The position numbers and the translations under genes were made by a program. 64,000 nucleotides of DNA from Lobosporangium transversale. Lineage: Eukaryota; Mortierellomycota; Mortierellomycetes; Mortierellales; Mortierellaceae. Every line of letters starts with the position of its first letter. Position 1 is the first letter of the stretch. This document shows positions 32,209 through 43,777 of this stretch, piece by piece. The notes beneath the pieces are model-generated. The model saw only the letters and a list, made by a program, of their open reading frames with translations, did no database searches and was not told the DNA's origin. The DNA lies in the NCBI RefSeq assembly GCF_002105155.1, contig NW_019029020.1, positions 313,493-377,492 of the forward strand, in the 5' to 3' direction.

Positions 32209-33157
32209 CAATAATAGTTCAGGGAGGATACCGTGCTGTCATTTTCGACAGGCTAGAGGGAGTTAAGCCCAACCCTGTGGGCGAAGGTACGCATTTTTTG
32301 ATCCCTTGGCTGCAGCGCGCCATTCAGTTCGACGTCCGCACTAAGCCCCGCAACATTTCTACAACAACCGGGTCCAAGGATATGCAGATGGTGACTTTGA
32401 CTCTTCGTGTCCTTCACCGCCCTGATCTCAAAAATCTTTCTCAGATCTACCAGGGCCTCGGATTGGACTATGATGAACGTGTTCTACCCTCAATCGGTAA
32501 CGAAGTCCTGAAGTCAATTGTAGCTCAATTTGATGCTGGTGAATTAATTACTCAGCGCGAACTTGTTTCCTCTAAAATCCGCGAGGACCTCGCCAAGCGC
32601 GCAAGAGAGTTCCATATTGAGCTTGAGGACGTTTCGATTGTAGGTATAATGTTCTATTCTTTGACACAAGTCGGATAATCTTAATGTATACGACGACCAC
32701 TACTAAAAATTATTTTCTGTTTTGTATCTTGTCTGCATAATAGACCACTATGACATTTGGTCGCGATTTCACCAACGCTGTTGAGCAGAAACAGATCGCC
32801 CAGCAAGAGGCCGAGCGTGCCAAGTTCATTGTCGAAAAAGCAGAACAAGAGAAAAACGCCTCGATTATTAGAGCCGAGGGTGAAGCGTACGTTAGTTGTA
32901 GCCCACCTTATCGTCCAAGCTTGGCTCTCATTTATGACTGTTGCTAATTCCATTTTTTTAAAAATATTTTCCTTCATTCTTCAAGCCATGCTGCTGAGAT
33001 TATTTCCGCATCTTTGGAGAAGGCTGGTGCCGGATTGATTGAGCTTCGTCGTATTGAGGCCTCCAAGGATATCGCTGGCACCCTGGCCAATGCTAAAAAT
33101 GTTACCTACCTCCCTAACCAGAAGGGTAACAACATGTTGTTGAATATCCCTGTTTAA
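31599..33157 (+). CDS. PHB1: Prohibitin-1, mitochondrial inner-membrane scaffold subunit
   Basis: Forms the ring-shaped prohibitin complex with PHB2 in the inner membrane, stabilising proteins and modulating m-AAA protease. Four exons (31599-31683, 32218-32639, 32744-32886, 32986-33157) close to 273 residues, the family's usual length. The N-terminal hydrophobic anchor [19 protein letters not shown] is followed by [14 protein letters not shown], then the PHB/SPFH domain ([35 protein letters not shown]) and a coiled coil ([20 protein letters not shown]). The end is [17 protein letters not shown]. The acceptor at 32217 gives D-V-Q-G-G-Y, as expected. Intron 1 is unusually long (534 nt) and ends in a T34-A13 tract just before the acceptor. 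Confidence 0.96.
32162..32208 (+). repeat. T34-A13 tract at the 3' end of prohibitin-1 intron 1
   Basis: 34 T followed directly by 13 A, capable of a perfect hairpin, ending 9 nt before the intron's AG. It replaces the usual mixed polypyrimidine tract. Confidence 0.8.
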
Positions 33158-33408
33158 ACATAGCATGGGGGTTTAGGGACGTCTGGACAGGAGGAGTTGC
33201 AGGGCTGCAACCGCCTAAAATTGAATTTTAGAAACATCATTAAAGCCAATCATTTCTTATGAATGTTGTGACAGCTGGTTTGTTTCAGTGTTGAATTAAA
33301 AGTGAAATAGAAGGTTGACTATTGCCACGGTATCACCACAGGCTCATCGGTTTGTTCTTGACATTCAACGATCCACATTTCTGGCGTAGTAACAAATAGA
33401 AAGTCGTC

Positions 33409-36400
33409 ATGGCGGTTCCGTCGCTTCTCCAACTTGAAGAGGCATGTCACATGGATTAACTCCAGTCATTAAAGATCATGGTTGCCTCTGCAATCCGATT
33501 AACAATTGGGACTTTCTTCTTCAGACTATGGATAATACAATGACGTGTTTTCGATGTGGCAAAAAGCTTTCAATGATTTTAACATATTTCGGGTCCAATA
33601 TAGGTGATCCAACAATTTTATGCGGGTCAGGATTCAGCTTACCAAAAATCGGCACAGGAGTATCTTCATAATTTGCAAAAGGAACCATTTGCTTGGGAAC
33701 TGGCGCCTCGTCTGCTCTCATCTCAGGTACATTTGACAATCCTACATATAATCATTTTCGTACCTTCACCACGTTTCAGCAACTGAAACTACTTGTAACT
33801 CCTTCGAGTAGAGTGAGAACAGTCAGTTTTTTGGTGCACATACCTATCAAGTCAAAATTGCAAGGGATTGGTAAGCTTTTCGGTCAGAAATGAGGCATGT
33901 GGTACAGAAAAGGTGCTTCAGGAAGATCTCATCAATAGTCCTTACAAACATTGTTTGCCTCATTACACAGGAAAACAATTCCTGAGGATAGGATTGAATG
34001 GGTGCGCGGGGAGCTAATTAGATGGATTGCTCGCTACTCTAATGGGCCAGCTTTCATCCGAACAAAGCTATGCTTGGCAGTAAGTCACTCGTTTGAGTAA
34101 AACGTTTGATTAACCCCCAATTGATGTCTATACTCCCTGGCACTGAAAGTTACTTGCCTGATTTATATCAACAAAAAAAAAAAAAAAAAAAAAAAAAATA
34201 GCTATCGGCATATGCCATTCGTGCTGTTCCCACATATTGGTCAGACTTCATTCGCAGCTTCTACCAGGACCTTCATGCACATCTCAATCAAAATATTGAT
34301 GGTGTATTCATGTCACAGCAAGCAATGGAGGCTGCGTTACTTGATTTTATGACAATTGTTGCTGAGGAACTTAGTCGTGCTGAGATTGAACCCATGCAAA
34401 GGTTCGAAGACTTTTACTGCAATAATAGATCGTAGTTATAGGCGGTTAGATACCAGGAAATGAAACCGATGTTACTGTGGTTATTGAAATTACTCTTCCC
34501 GTTCTTATGTCCTACACGATCGAAAAACAATAGGAGTCGGTTGTCTGGCGAAGTATCGACAGGTATTCCATTGATCATGTCCTTTATTCAGAAAATCCTC
34601 GTTGGCAACGATTCCGCATCTAAACAGAAGGCTCTTATATGCTTCAAGAGTTGGGTTCAGTATGGAGTCGCTTTCGAGTAAGTCTATTGCCCAGTATATA
34701 ATTTGGAAATACCTTCATATCTACGTACTGCTTGAAAGGACCAAACTCTGGTTATTATTCACAAGAAACTCATTGTTGATGTCTTCAATATGTTGGCAGC
34801 GTAATTCAGCCTGTTTTGGGTTTGGCATTAAACTCCTTGCTGCATGACGAGACATTCGATGCTGCAGCAGATGTTTGGTCAGAAATCATGTCTTCTACAG
34901 CTGCGGCAAAGCACCAAAATACTGTCTGCGAAGGCCTGATGCCGTGCTTTGCAAGCGAGTGGGCGAGGGCTAAACATCTAGAGTCTATTCAGGGTATGTA
35001 TAGCTGTGTTATTATTAGCATGGTATATTCCAACTGTCTAATCCCTTTTCTTTTCCAATGTTAGCTGAAAATGAAGATATCAGTAAAAGTTTGTGTCAGC
35101 TCCTGTCAACGTTCGGGGACAATTTTTCAGATTGGATTGCTGCCAGATTCCTTAGGTCAGATATTGTGGTCTACCTAGAGATGATGATGGGTTTCGCAGG
35201 ATTCCCTGGATACTACGCCGAAGATGAGACAATTAGTGATTTAACTCTCAATTTCTGGTATATGCTTCAGGAATCCTTAAGTGAGTTACAACCTGATGAC
35301 GCAGATGATGAAGATCAAGGCGGTATGATGAGTCATGAAAGCTTGGATGATGACCGGCATGTAATCTTGTCAACCATTTCGTCTGCGTCCTCCATCACTG
35401 GTCTGAACAAAGAATCCCTGCAAACAATCAAGGAAGCCTCGGTCCATGTTTATACCCGATTAGCAGAAGTTCTCAGGAAAAAGTTGGAATATCCACCACA
35501 CAAGGAGTGGATATCATGGGCGCGAGACATCAGACAGGAATTTACTGGTCACCGACAAGAGATTGCAGATACTTTGATCAACTCATACCATGTCCTTCAT
35601 GATCAGATATTGTCGCTACTTATAGACACATGTATCATTCAGCTGGACGAAATTGGAAAAGTCTCAATATCAGGTAGCGACATTAATGAAAACTTACCGC
35701 TAGAGACGGCTTTTCTGCATCTGGAAGCGACTCTTTATTGCCTGAAAGCTTTATCAGAGGTGGTACCGCATAGTGAGAACATACAACTGCCTCGCTTCTT
35801 CAGTAATCAAGTGTTTGGAAGGCTCCCTACAAATGTCATATGTCGAGCTCGTGAAACTGCTCTGGGCCTTGTTGGTAAAAAATGTCGCGAACTTTTCTGC
35901 CGGAGCATAAATCACTAAAATTCATCCAAGAAGTACTTAGTTTGTGATTCGTTCACTCCGTTTTAATAGGCTCCTACGCAGATTGGTTCAAATCCCACCC
36001 TCAATTCTTGCTGTCGAGTTTAAACTTTGTCATTCCAGCTCTTGAGGTTCCTCAACTAGCACCATATGCAGCCAAGGCTCTCAAGAATATATGCGATACA
36101 TGCCGCGAGTTGCTTGTGGAGGCCATTGATGCATTTATGACTGTGTTTGCGAACGTAGAGCGCGCTATCGATCCTGCGATCAAAGGCAGCGTTGTTTTCT
36201 CAATCGCGACTGTCATCCAAACTTTGCCTGTGGAACGCAGCATTAACCCACTTGTGGTATGATAGGCGCCTATGTTACTCAAAGATGAAACTGATTTACC
36301 AGGCCTTGACCCTAACCAAATGCTTGATGTCTAGGGCCTATTGGGTGACATCTTTACAAGATCAAATGAATGTCTCGAAACTAGGAAGCAGCGTTTAGCA

Positions 36401-38312
36401 ACTGGCGGTAACGAACTTACCGCTACGCATCATCAAGGTGCTAATGGCGAAACAGAATTGGAGCCACTTTCAGCCATGATGTTGCAGCAGCTTGAATTCC
36501 TATTGTCATGCTGCCGTGGACTCCAGTCGCCACTTGAAGAAGAGATCCGGACTGAGGACGAAAGAATCCAGATTTATCAAAAATCAATAGAGGATAGGAA
36601 CAAAGTACTAGCTACAGGAGGCATGGCAGTCGAGTTGACGCGGTCTATGGAGCAAGTTATCCAAGGAACTATCATGGTTTGGCCGCATGAACCGATAATT
36701 ATTGAGGTAAAAATATAGGGTCGTCTGTAAGAGTTTGTAACTCCATAAACTGCCTATCTACTCACACTGAAATAATTCCATTATGTTGCGCTATTTAGAA
36801 GGTGTGCCAAGTCGTGAAGTCCATGATGACAGTATCGCAATTCTCTCCGCTGTATCTTCCGTTTCCCACCTTAATCCATATTGTCGAAACCGGGTTTCGA
36901 CAGCATGCTTTTCCATGCTGGCTTGATGCAGCTGCTAAGATTGTATCTGTGTATTACTTTGAAACTACTGGAGGTTCATTATTTTCCAAACTTGGGTCTG
37001 GTGCTGCTGCGACTAGTTTAAATGAGAGTTCAGCCTCAAGTTTATTTGACCGTAATGGGAAATCATCCATGGTGCAAGTAGTGGATTTGGAAGCCCATTC
37101 AAACTCCATTAACATGCCTATTAAAGCAAGAACTCAGGCAGAACTAGAGAGTGAGACTGTGTTCACACATTTTCTATCAGCCCTTGTGAGTCGTACCATG
37201 GAAGGAATACAGTCTATGGCGAGTATGTTTTATCCTTGTTTTTATTTATTCTTTCTTTCTTTTGCAGAAAAATGATCTGAAGTCTGACACGAATATTCCA
37301 AACAATCTAGACATGGAGGAAAGCCCGGACATTGTTCACTCATTCTTTGCAGTTCTATCGCAGGTATGAGGCCAAATGACTTTGACTCAGTTTGCTGCGA
37401 TGTAGCTTTGCATTATGCTATTTTAAACTGAATACTTACCATCGTGGTACAGTTCGTTCGCCATGCACCGCTTGCATTCTATAGTATCCCTCCAGAGCAA
37501 ACAGATAATTTGATGAACTTTGCCATAGCAGGACTTGCCCTCCAGGAACGCCTGGCATTAAAGGCTACATTATTATTCTTGGTAAAGCATGACATTAAAA
37601 TAACTATGATCATAAATGCTTTTTTAATGCAACTAATTTAGGCTTGTCATATTGTTATCGAGCAGGTAGAGTTCGTTAACCAGAACCATGACTACCCTGC
37701 GTTGCAGCAACGAGTAGATGCACTCATGACCCGGATAGGACCTCAGATGATGCGTGGCATTCTGTTTGTGAGTTGTTTTTTCGCGCTCCCTCTATTATGC
37801 TATAATAATGAAAGATGACCCGTTAAACTTACCCATCTGTCTTTGCCCTAGGGTATTGGTGGACATGTTCCTAGGAGTATGGTGCCACAGTTGAATGATA
37901 CGCTATACCCACTCATTGGAAAATATCCTCAGCAATGCCGTAACTGGATGCAGTCCTTACTTGCAGAGGTAGCATAGAGTCCTTTGCTTTGATGCTTATT
38001 TGAAAAATGCAAGCAGTCGAACTCACCCTGTTGTTATTTAAACATTAGCCTGGCTTTCCGTCCAAATATGCAGATCAAGCATCCAAAGAAAAGTTCATCA
38101 AAGGCATCATGGGGTATGTACATTATTTAAAACCCTGTATTTAAACAGAAAATAATATCATAGATATTTGTATAGTTATCAATTCTTGGCCAATTTTTTC
38201 CACACTATGGCCTGCTAGAACTCGGAGCCCCAAACGGTTTAAAGATGAGGTTCATCAATTCTCCAATAAGTGTCGGCAATTAGACGGATCTGTGTTTGGC
38301 TCTGCAATTTAA
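33409..38312 (+). CDS. IPO13: Importin-13 / Kap122-like karyopherin
   Basis: Importin-beta family transport receptor built of HEAT repeats. About 18 exons: 33409-33441, 33604-33726, 33812-33870, 33971-34079, 34202-34401, one or two in 34450-34677, 34800-34993, 35065-35874, 35970-36256, 36335-36706, 36799-37185, 37268-37363, 37453-37581, 37642-37767, 37852-37968, 38049-38113 and 38219-38312. Landmarks against importin-13: QFFGAHTYQVKIARDW near the N-terminus, CFKSWVQYGV, the block GFPGYYAEDETISDLTLNFW, KNICDTCRELL, GLLGDIFTR and the C-terminal GFPSKYADQASKEKF. The first intron fits only GC-AG. The joins between 34402 and 34562 are not resolved, because the only open continuation gives an odd hydrophobic stretch. 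Intron 4 is an exception in carrying poly-A on the sense strand. Confidence 0.88.
33442..33603 (+). other. Candidate GC-AG intron in the importin-13 gene
   Basis: GAAGAG|GCATGT to AATATAG|GTG joins MAVPSLLQLEE to VIQQFYAGQDSAYQ in phase. Reading on without splicing meets a stop five codons later, and the nearby GT (at 33446) puts the next exon out of frame. Confidence 0.65.
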
Positions 38313-39381
38313 TAATTTATAGCATCTTCCTTTTCTGGAGGGACTCGTATCCAACCTACACATGCTTCCCAGCTTTGAAACGGATCATAGCTCCAGCATA
38401 ATCAGGACACTGCTTATATGAGACTCCTGAATGAAATAAGTAGTTCTGCGTAAAATGGTTATAAAAGGCCTCTTTTCCTTCTTTTCGTTCTTTTGAATTG
38501 TTGATTATTTAAGAATCCTTGCTACCACGTCCGGAAATGATTCTAGGATATATGTCGTAGAATTTATTGGTTTTGTAATTGCTGTTGGAGTTACACTATG
38601 GTAGAAGTTTGAGGGGATGCTGTCCTCCCATACTGGAAAATGTAATGCCAGCCTTGTTCAGGCCATAAAAAGTCCGGGCGATGACAAATGGGTACTGTCA
38701 TTTATGGATCTCTTAAGTACGTTATTCATATGTTTAGTGAATCTATTGGTTCTTTTCTAGTTCCTATAGTTTGCTCTGGTGAAGCACAAGACCGCGGGAG
38801 ATTCTGTCCCCCAAATGACATGTAAATTTGCCACAAAGCAGGGTGAATAGCATCTTTCGTCTTTCAAACATTTATTTTTCTCTTTGGGAATAAAACGAAT
38901 CTTATCATTAATTACCGTAGCTATTGTTTTTTATCGGCTTCAACTAAGGTTTCGCACAAATGCTATCAAAAAACCTTTTAGTGGTGTAGCCCTTGCTAAA
39001 AGACGTATACATCTTTTGTCAGGAAACGGAAAATAATTTACTCAATTTAATATACTTTTGGTGATGACTCAATGTCTTATCCATCGTCATGGCTCTCTTC
39101 CATGAACTCGGTTTCAGTATTTCAGGTCTCCTTGATTCTGACATGCCTCTTAACTACCGCTGACCAAAGTTAAGTACTCTTCAGTGCCTATAGCCGTATT
39201 AAAGCATCGAAGCAAATGCACTGCCACAAGGTCGTTTCTGGATCCAACTCGCATATTCCAACAAGCTTTATTCGAGCTATGCATCGCTATATAAAAGAGG
39301 TATATATTTATCCTTATTCCGCAATCCTTATCATACCTCCACCGCCCCTCCCTTTTTCTCCTCTTTCTGGGAAACACACAG
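38313..39381. other. Intergenic region, nothing recognised
   Basis: 1069 nt, AT-rich. It contains the importin 3' end and the decayed front of the F-box/LRR pseudogene, with no intact coding region. Confidence 0.35.
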
Positions 39382-41269
39382 GTGGAGATCACAAATCAAG
39401 AATGCTCGCTTTTACTACAGAAACAAGCGCAAGAGCGTGCTCTTGCTCTGGATGAATTGCGGTGACTGATTGCATCGAATCTAAGCCTGGACAATATAGC
39501 GGCATGTGCACTCGTCTCGAAGCAATGGCACCAGGACTGGAACCCAAGGTTATGGAGAGATATCCGCACGCATGTGCACTGCGATTTTATACGTCATGGT
39601 CACGGTTAGCACCTTAACATGGTCAAGCCTAAGGATTCCCAAGACCGGGGAACCATCATAGGCCACTGTCCTAATCTACAATCCCTCAAATTTGTAGACT
39701 ATAATCTGACACCTGCAGAGTTTGACTATCGAATATTTGGGATCCAGTCAATTATACTACCATCGCTGCAACAGTCTCTATCCGCTTCCACCACCGAAGG
39801 TCAACAAGAAACTTTAGAGCCACCACATCTTGAAACGTCACCTAATCCATTTACAGATGGCTCTCGGGCAATTAACGGCGGCTTTTGACCGATAGTCAAT
39901 TATTTGAACTCCACTTGCCACCCATTGTTTGTGAGTTTATCTTGCCGCGACTCATTCAGGCCGGTCATGCTGGTTGATATCAAGGGCTAGAATCGTTTTC
40001 CATGGGTCGGGCAGTTATGTTCTACACTTGTATCGAAATGCCGCCAGAAAGAACCATTTACGTCAAGCTTTCGAGTTCCCAAAATTAACTAAATGTTCGA
40101 CTGGTGATATTGAGGTCATTGACGATGTCGGTATTAGCTCTGGAACGACTTTTGAACGAGATAACAACAACCATACGGACACATCTGACTTTCATATCAG
40201 CACTCCCCAGTATTCCCTAAAAAGCCTTTCGATTGCACCAGCTACAGGGCCTTTGCTTGAAAGCGTCATTACACATGCACCTTATCTCACATGCCTTACA
40301 ATCTACAAAGGCAGTGAGCAAGCTTTAACTCGAGCCATCCCAAAGCTTTGTCCGTATCTTATCTCCTTGACTCTAAGATTGGATGGGTATAGATATGATG
40401 ATCATGTTTGGGACCTTTTATTCCAGGGGCTTCCTCAGCTAAAGGAATTCAACATCACAGACGCAATTTTGTCGACTAACACTCTTATGGTCCTTACTCA
40501 GTTTTGCCCAAAGCTCGAGTCCTTTAATACGGACGATGACTGTAAGGTGTCATCTCCAGGCATCTCTTTTATGTTAAAGAAATGTCTTGCACTAAAAAAG
40601 CTCAGTCTGGATCAGAGCTACGGTGTCGATCTATTTAAGCCTATTACTATTGCTGCGCCTACAATCAACACTAATAGTAACAATAATGGCAGCGGTGCTA
40701 TCGAGAAAATTGCTCAGTAACCGTGGAGAGCTCCTCTAGAGTCGCTCCGCATTGATATAATTATCCTGTATGGCGAGGAAGAAAACAACCTATTTCGAGA
40801 ACGGATGCGACAGCTACTAAAACTTGAAAAGCTTGTCATCACATATGCGTTCAAGATGTCTGGGCGAGCATTTTTCATAGATAGCGCTACTACTATCACC
40901 GGAGACAATGGGAATGGTCTACATGTGAACCAAAAGACCGAAGCAGATGGGAAAGATGGCGGTAATAATGTTCTGTGCCGTGGCTATAGTTGCTGTTACC
41001 CAGATTTGGAATATTTAAATGTGGGGGGTTTCAGGGATGAACAAACAAAAATGCTTATCAAATTTGCGATAACCATGCCGCGATTGAATACTTTCAGGAA
41101 GAAATTGAGCAGATGCGAAAGAAGCATTTATGACGAGGATAAGGAGGACTATTGCCAGGACCTCTTTGGCATGAACGTTGAGATAAAAAAAATGATAATA
41201 TACGAAATATGGTTTAGAGTAACTTCCTTAGTAAAAATGGCAAGTTATTATTGTTATTACTATCCTTAA
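39382..41269 (+). pseudogene. Decayed F-box/LRR protein gene
   Basis: Remnant of an F-box protein with leucine-rich repeats. An F-box tail reads LIASNLSLDNIAACALVSKQ and then a Trp, followed by LRR-like text (HCPNLQSLKFVDYNLTP; LPQLKEFNITDAI; CPKLESFNTDD; LALKKLSLDQSYG; YPDLEYLNVGGF). The frame is broken by stops at 39463-39465, 39607-39609, 39886-39888 and 40718-40720. After at least the first, second and fourth, homologous-looking sequence continues in the same frame. Frameshifts lie near 39886-39974, where the repeat text FELHLPPIVCEF appears in another frame. Introns cannot explain in-frame stops inside conserved blocks, so decay is the simplest reading. It may be a decayed relative of the F-box genes at 45964 and 62591. 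Confidence 0.8.
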
Positions 41270-41301
41270 AAGAGCTAATTGGGAGAGTATTGAGTTATAA
41301 T

Positions 41302-43283
41302 CTAGCTTGTCTGGGAGTCAACACGATGCCTCAGTCTAACGGGCAAGCCATGAGCCATAGGCAAGGTCAATGATGGGTGGTAGGCAGGCTCCTTGTTAGG
41401 CTCCACCAGCTCGAATGTAAACTTTTGCATAAGCATCGACATGACTGTAATAGCCTCGATCGTTGCGAACTGTTGCCCCAAACTACATAAATAAATAAGG
41501 ATAACGCGGTTATAATCATGATATTAGAAAATTGTAAATACATGATAAGACGGTTTAAAATGAAGTAAGGCAAGAGGAATTTTCCTTACCAAGTGCGAGG
41601 CCCCAGATGGAAGGCTACAAACTTTGCTTGTGAAGGCTTTTCTCCTGTGAGCCAGCGCTCGGGCTTATAATCGGAAGCATCAGGGCCCCAGATAGAAGTA
41701 CTACGGCCCATAGCCCACGAGCTCCATGCAACTTTTTCGTTCTTGTAGACTTTGTATCCACCAGGCAAGACATCATCCTCGACACAGGTCTTGATGTTCT
41801 TGGGAACGGAAGGATAGAGCCTCAATGCTTCATGAAAACAAGATTCTGCGTACTTCTGCTGCTTCGTGGACTCATATGTAGGAGCCCCACCTTGAAGGAT
41901 AGTGTCTGTCTCCTCTACCAACTTTTGAACGATATTCCTATTGGCTCCTTGACGGTGTATCAGATAAAAAGTCCAAGACAGTGCCTGTGCGGTGGTATCA
42001 CGGCCTGCCAAGATAAAGTTGTTGAGGGTATCCTTCAACATTTCGTCTGTCAAAGGTTCGCCATTTTCATCTGCGGTTTCCATAAAGAGCTGCATCAGGT
42101 CCTTATGATCTTTTTGGTTGCCATGTTTACGACGGTGACGGATGACACGATATGCAAATTCATTGACGACCTTGGTATCCTTGTCCACTTGATCCAATTC
42201 GCCATTCCACCAATCCTTGAGCTTCCAGATAGGGATCATTAGACGTTCTGAGAGCGCATGATTTAGGCGATCGAAGGCCGCAGCAAATGGTACTTCATCG
42301 CCGGGTTTAGTGAGAGTCCCGAATGACTGGCCGAACGCGATCTCACCGAATGAATCTTGATAGCAAATGAATAAACATATAAACAAAACAAAACAAAAGC
42401 AAAAAAAAAAAAAAAAAAAAAAAAAATCAATGCTTCTATTCAAGTATAATAACAAGCTCGTCATCATGGAATTTTTCAGCATCGTAGTTGACTACTCACC
42501 CAAAGTATATTTATAGAACAAGTCTTGTAGGTCAACAACTTCACCGGAATCAGCCTTTTTGGAAAGGTAGTCTATGACCAACTGTGCCTCTTGAACAAAG
42601 ACTGTGCTGGTGTAGTTACGGAATGCTTTGACGTTAAAGATATGACTTGCAACTTTTCGTTGCCATTTCCAGTGCTATTAAATATGCAAAATTGATGAAA
42701 TACTGATTAGAGGCACTTATAGAAGGGATTATAGCCTCTAAGACGAGGAAGTGAAAGTCATTTTTACCTCGCCGTCTGCGCCAAAGATTCCTAATATGCC
42801 CAAAAAATGTAAAGATTAGATCAATTTATTTCTATACTCCAACACTTTATTTTATTTTATTTTATTTTTTTTACCTCCACCAACCAAGGGTTCCAACGCC
42901 ATTCTCAGATGAGGACCCTTCTCATATGCCCAAAAGTTGACTCGCAGCACATGGTCAACCATCTCTGGATCCGCGATGTTCAACACACGACCAACACCTG
43001 GAACTGTCAAAGCATAGATTTTGCCATAGCGAGCATGATTGGCCGTCTGTCTCTGCAAAAGCTGGTTTCGGGGAAAGAAAATGACTTGAAGCAAATTTCC
43101 GATCAAGGGAACAGCGAGTGGGCCAGGAATATCAAACCGGCTGGGTAGGCCATAGACTGAGTTGCGGTATTTGAAGATGATGTAGAGTAAATAAGCGCCA
43201 ATGGCCTTGGAGACATTGGATCGAGTCAAGAGCTGAGCTAGCAAGCGCTTGATCTGCGAGGTTTGAGTTAATGCAGTGGACAT
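41302..43283 (-). CDS. Cytochrome P450 monooxygenase (fatty-acid/alkane hydroxylase type)
   Basis: Heme monooxygenase anchored in the ER. Five exons on the minus strand: 43283 to about 42875, the micro-exon 42790-42768 (23 nt, encoding GIFGADGE), 42674-42500, 42355-41590 and 41482-41302. The N-terminus has a membrane helix (GAYLLYIIFKY) and a Pro-rich hinge (IPGPLAVPLIGNL). Other marks are the substrate-site block FGADGEHWKWQRKVASHIF, the I-helix AGRDTTAQALSW, the ExxR motif EALRLYP, and the heme loop FHLGPRTCLGQQFA, whose Cys codon is split by the last intron. The closest resemblance is to the CYP52/CYP4-like fungal fatty-acid and alkane omega-hydroxylases. Substrate is not deducible. Intron 3 contains a sense-strand T26 run. 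Confidence 0.92.
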
Positions 43284-43671
43284 GACTAGAATAAATATAC
43301 TGTGCCTTTGTATCTGTATAAATGAATATTGTGTATGAGATAAAAGAATGAGAAAGTAAAAAAAAAAGGCGAGCCGAGAAAGTGAACCGGCTGACTTTTT
43401 TGTCTGTTTCAGGAAATAAAGATATCAAGGATACTCCACGTTTTTTTTAAATCCGATAAAAGAAAATAGGTGAACAGAAGGGTTGAGTGCTGTGGAATAA
43501 ACAAGACAAGATAGGAGAGAGATGTGCGTTTAAAGGATGTGTGCTTGGTTTATATATTAGTTGACAAGGCTCTGAGAGCCGACCCATGCGAAACGAAAAT
43601 TTCGTATTCCGATCGATCACTTTGGCTTTATAAAGCATCATTGCCAGGTTTGTATAATATATAGTGCTGCC

Positions 43672-43732
43672 TTGACTTCGCAATGGCTCGCATCGCCCTG
43701 CTGCGTTGACTTCGCAAGCTCGCATCACCCTG
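43672..43732 (+). repeat. Short tandem duplication, about 30 bp x 2
   Basis: TTGACTTCGCAA...CTCGCATC.CCCTG occurs at 43672-43700 and again at 43706-43732, with a 2-bp deletion and one substitution in the second copy. An A29 run begins 14 nt downstream. Confidence 0.75.
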
Positions 43733-43746
43733 AATGACTTCAACGA

Positions 43747-43777
<31 letters not shown>

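Noticed and set aside
36257-36265. A nine-base 'intron' GTATGATAG in importin-13
   Set aside because: Too short for spliceosomal removal; a normal 78-nt intron ending at 36334 explains the stops.
39120-39190. 5S rRNA-like string (CCAAAGTTAAG)
   Set aside because: Only a short match; no complete 5S length or internal promoter set is visible.
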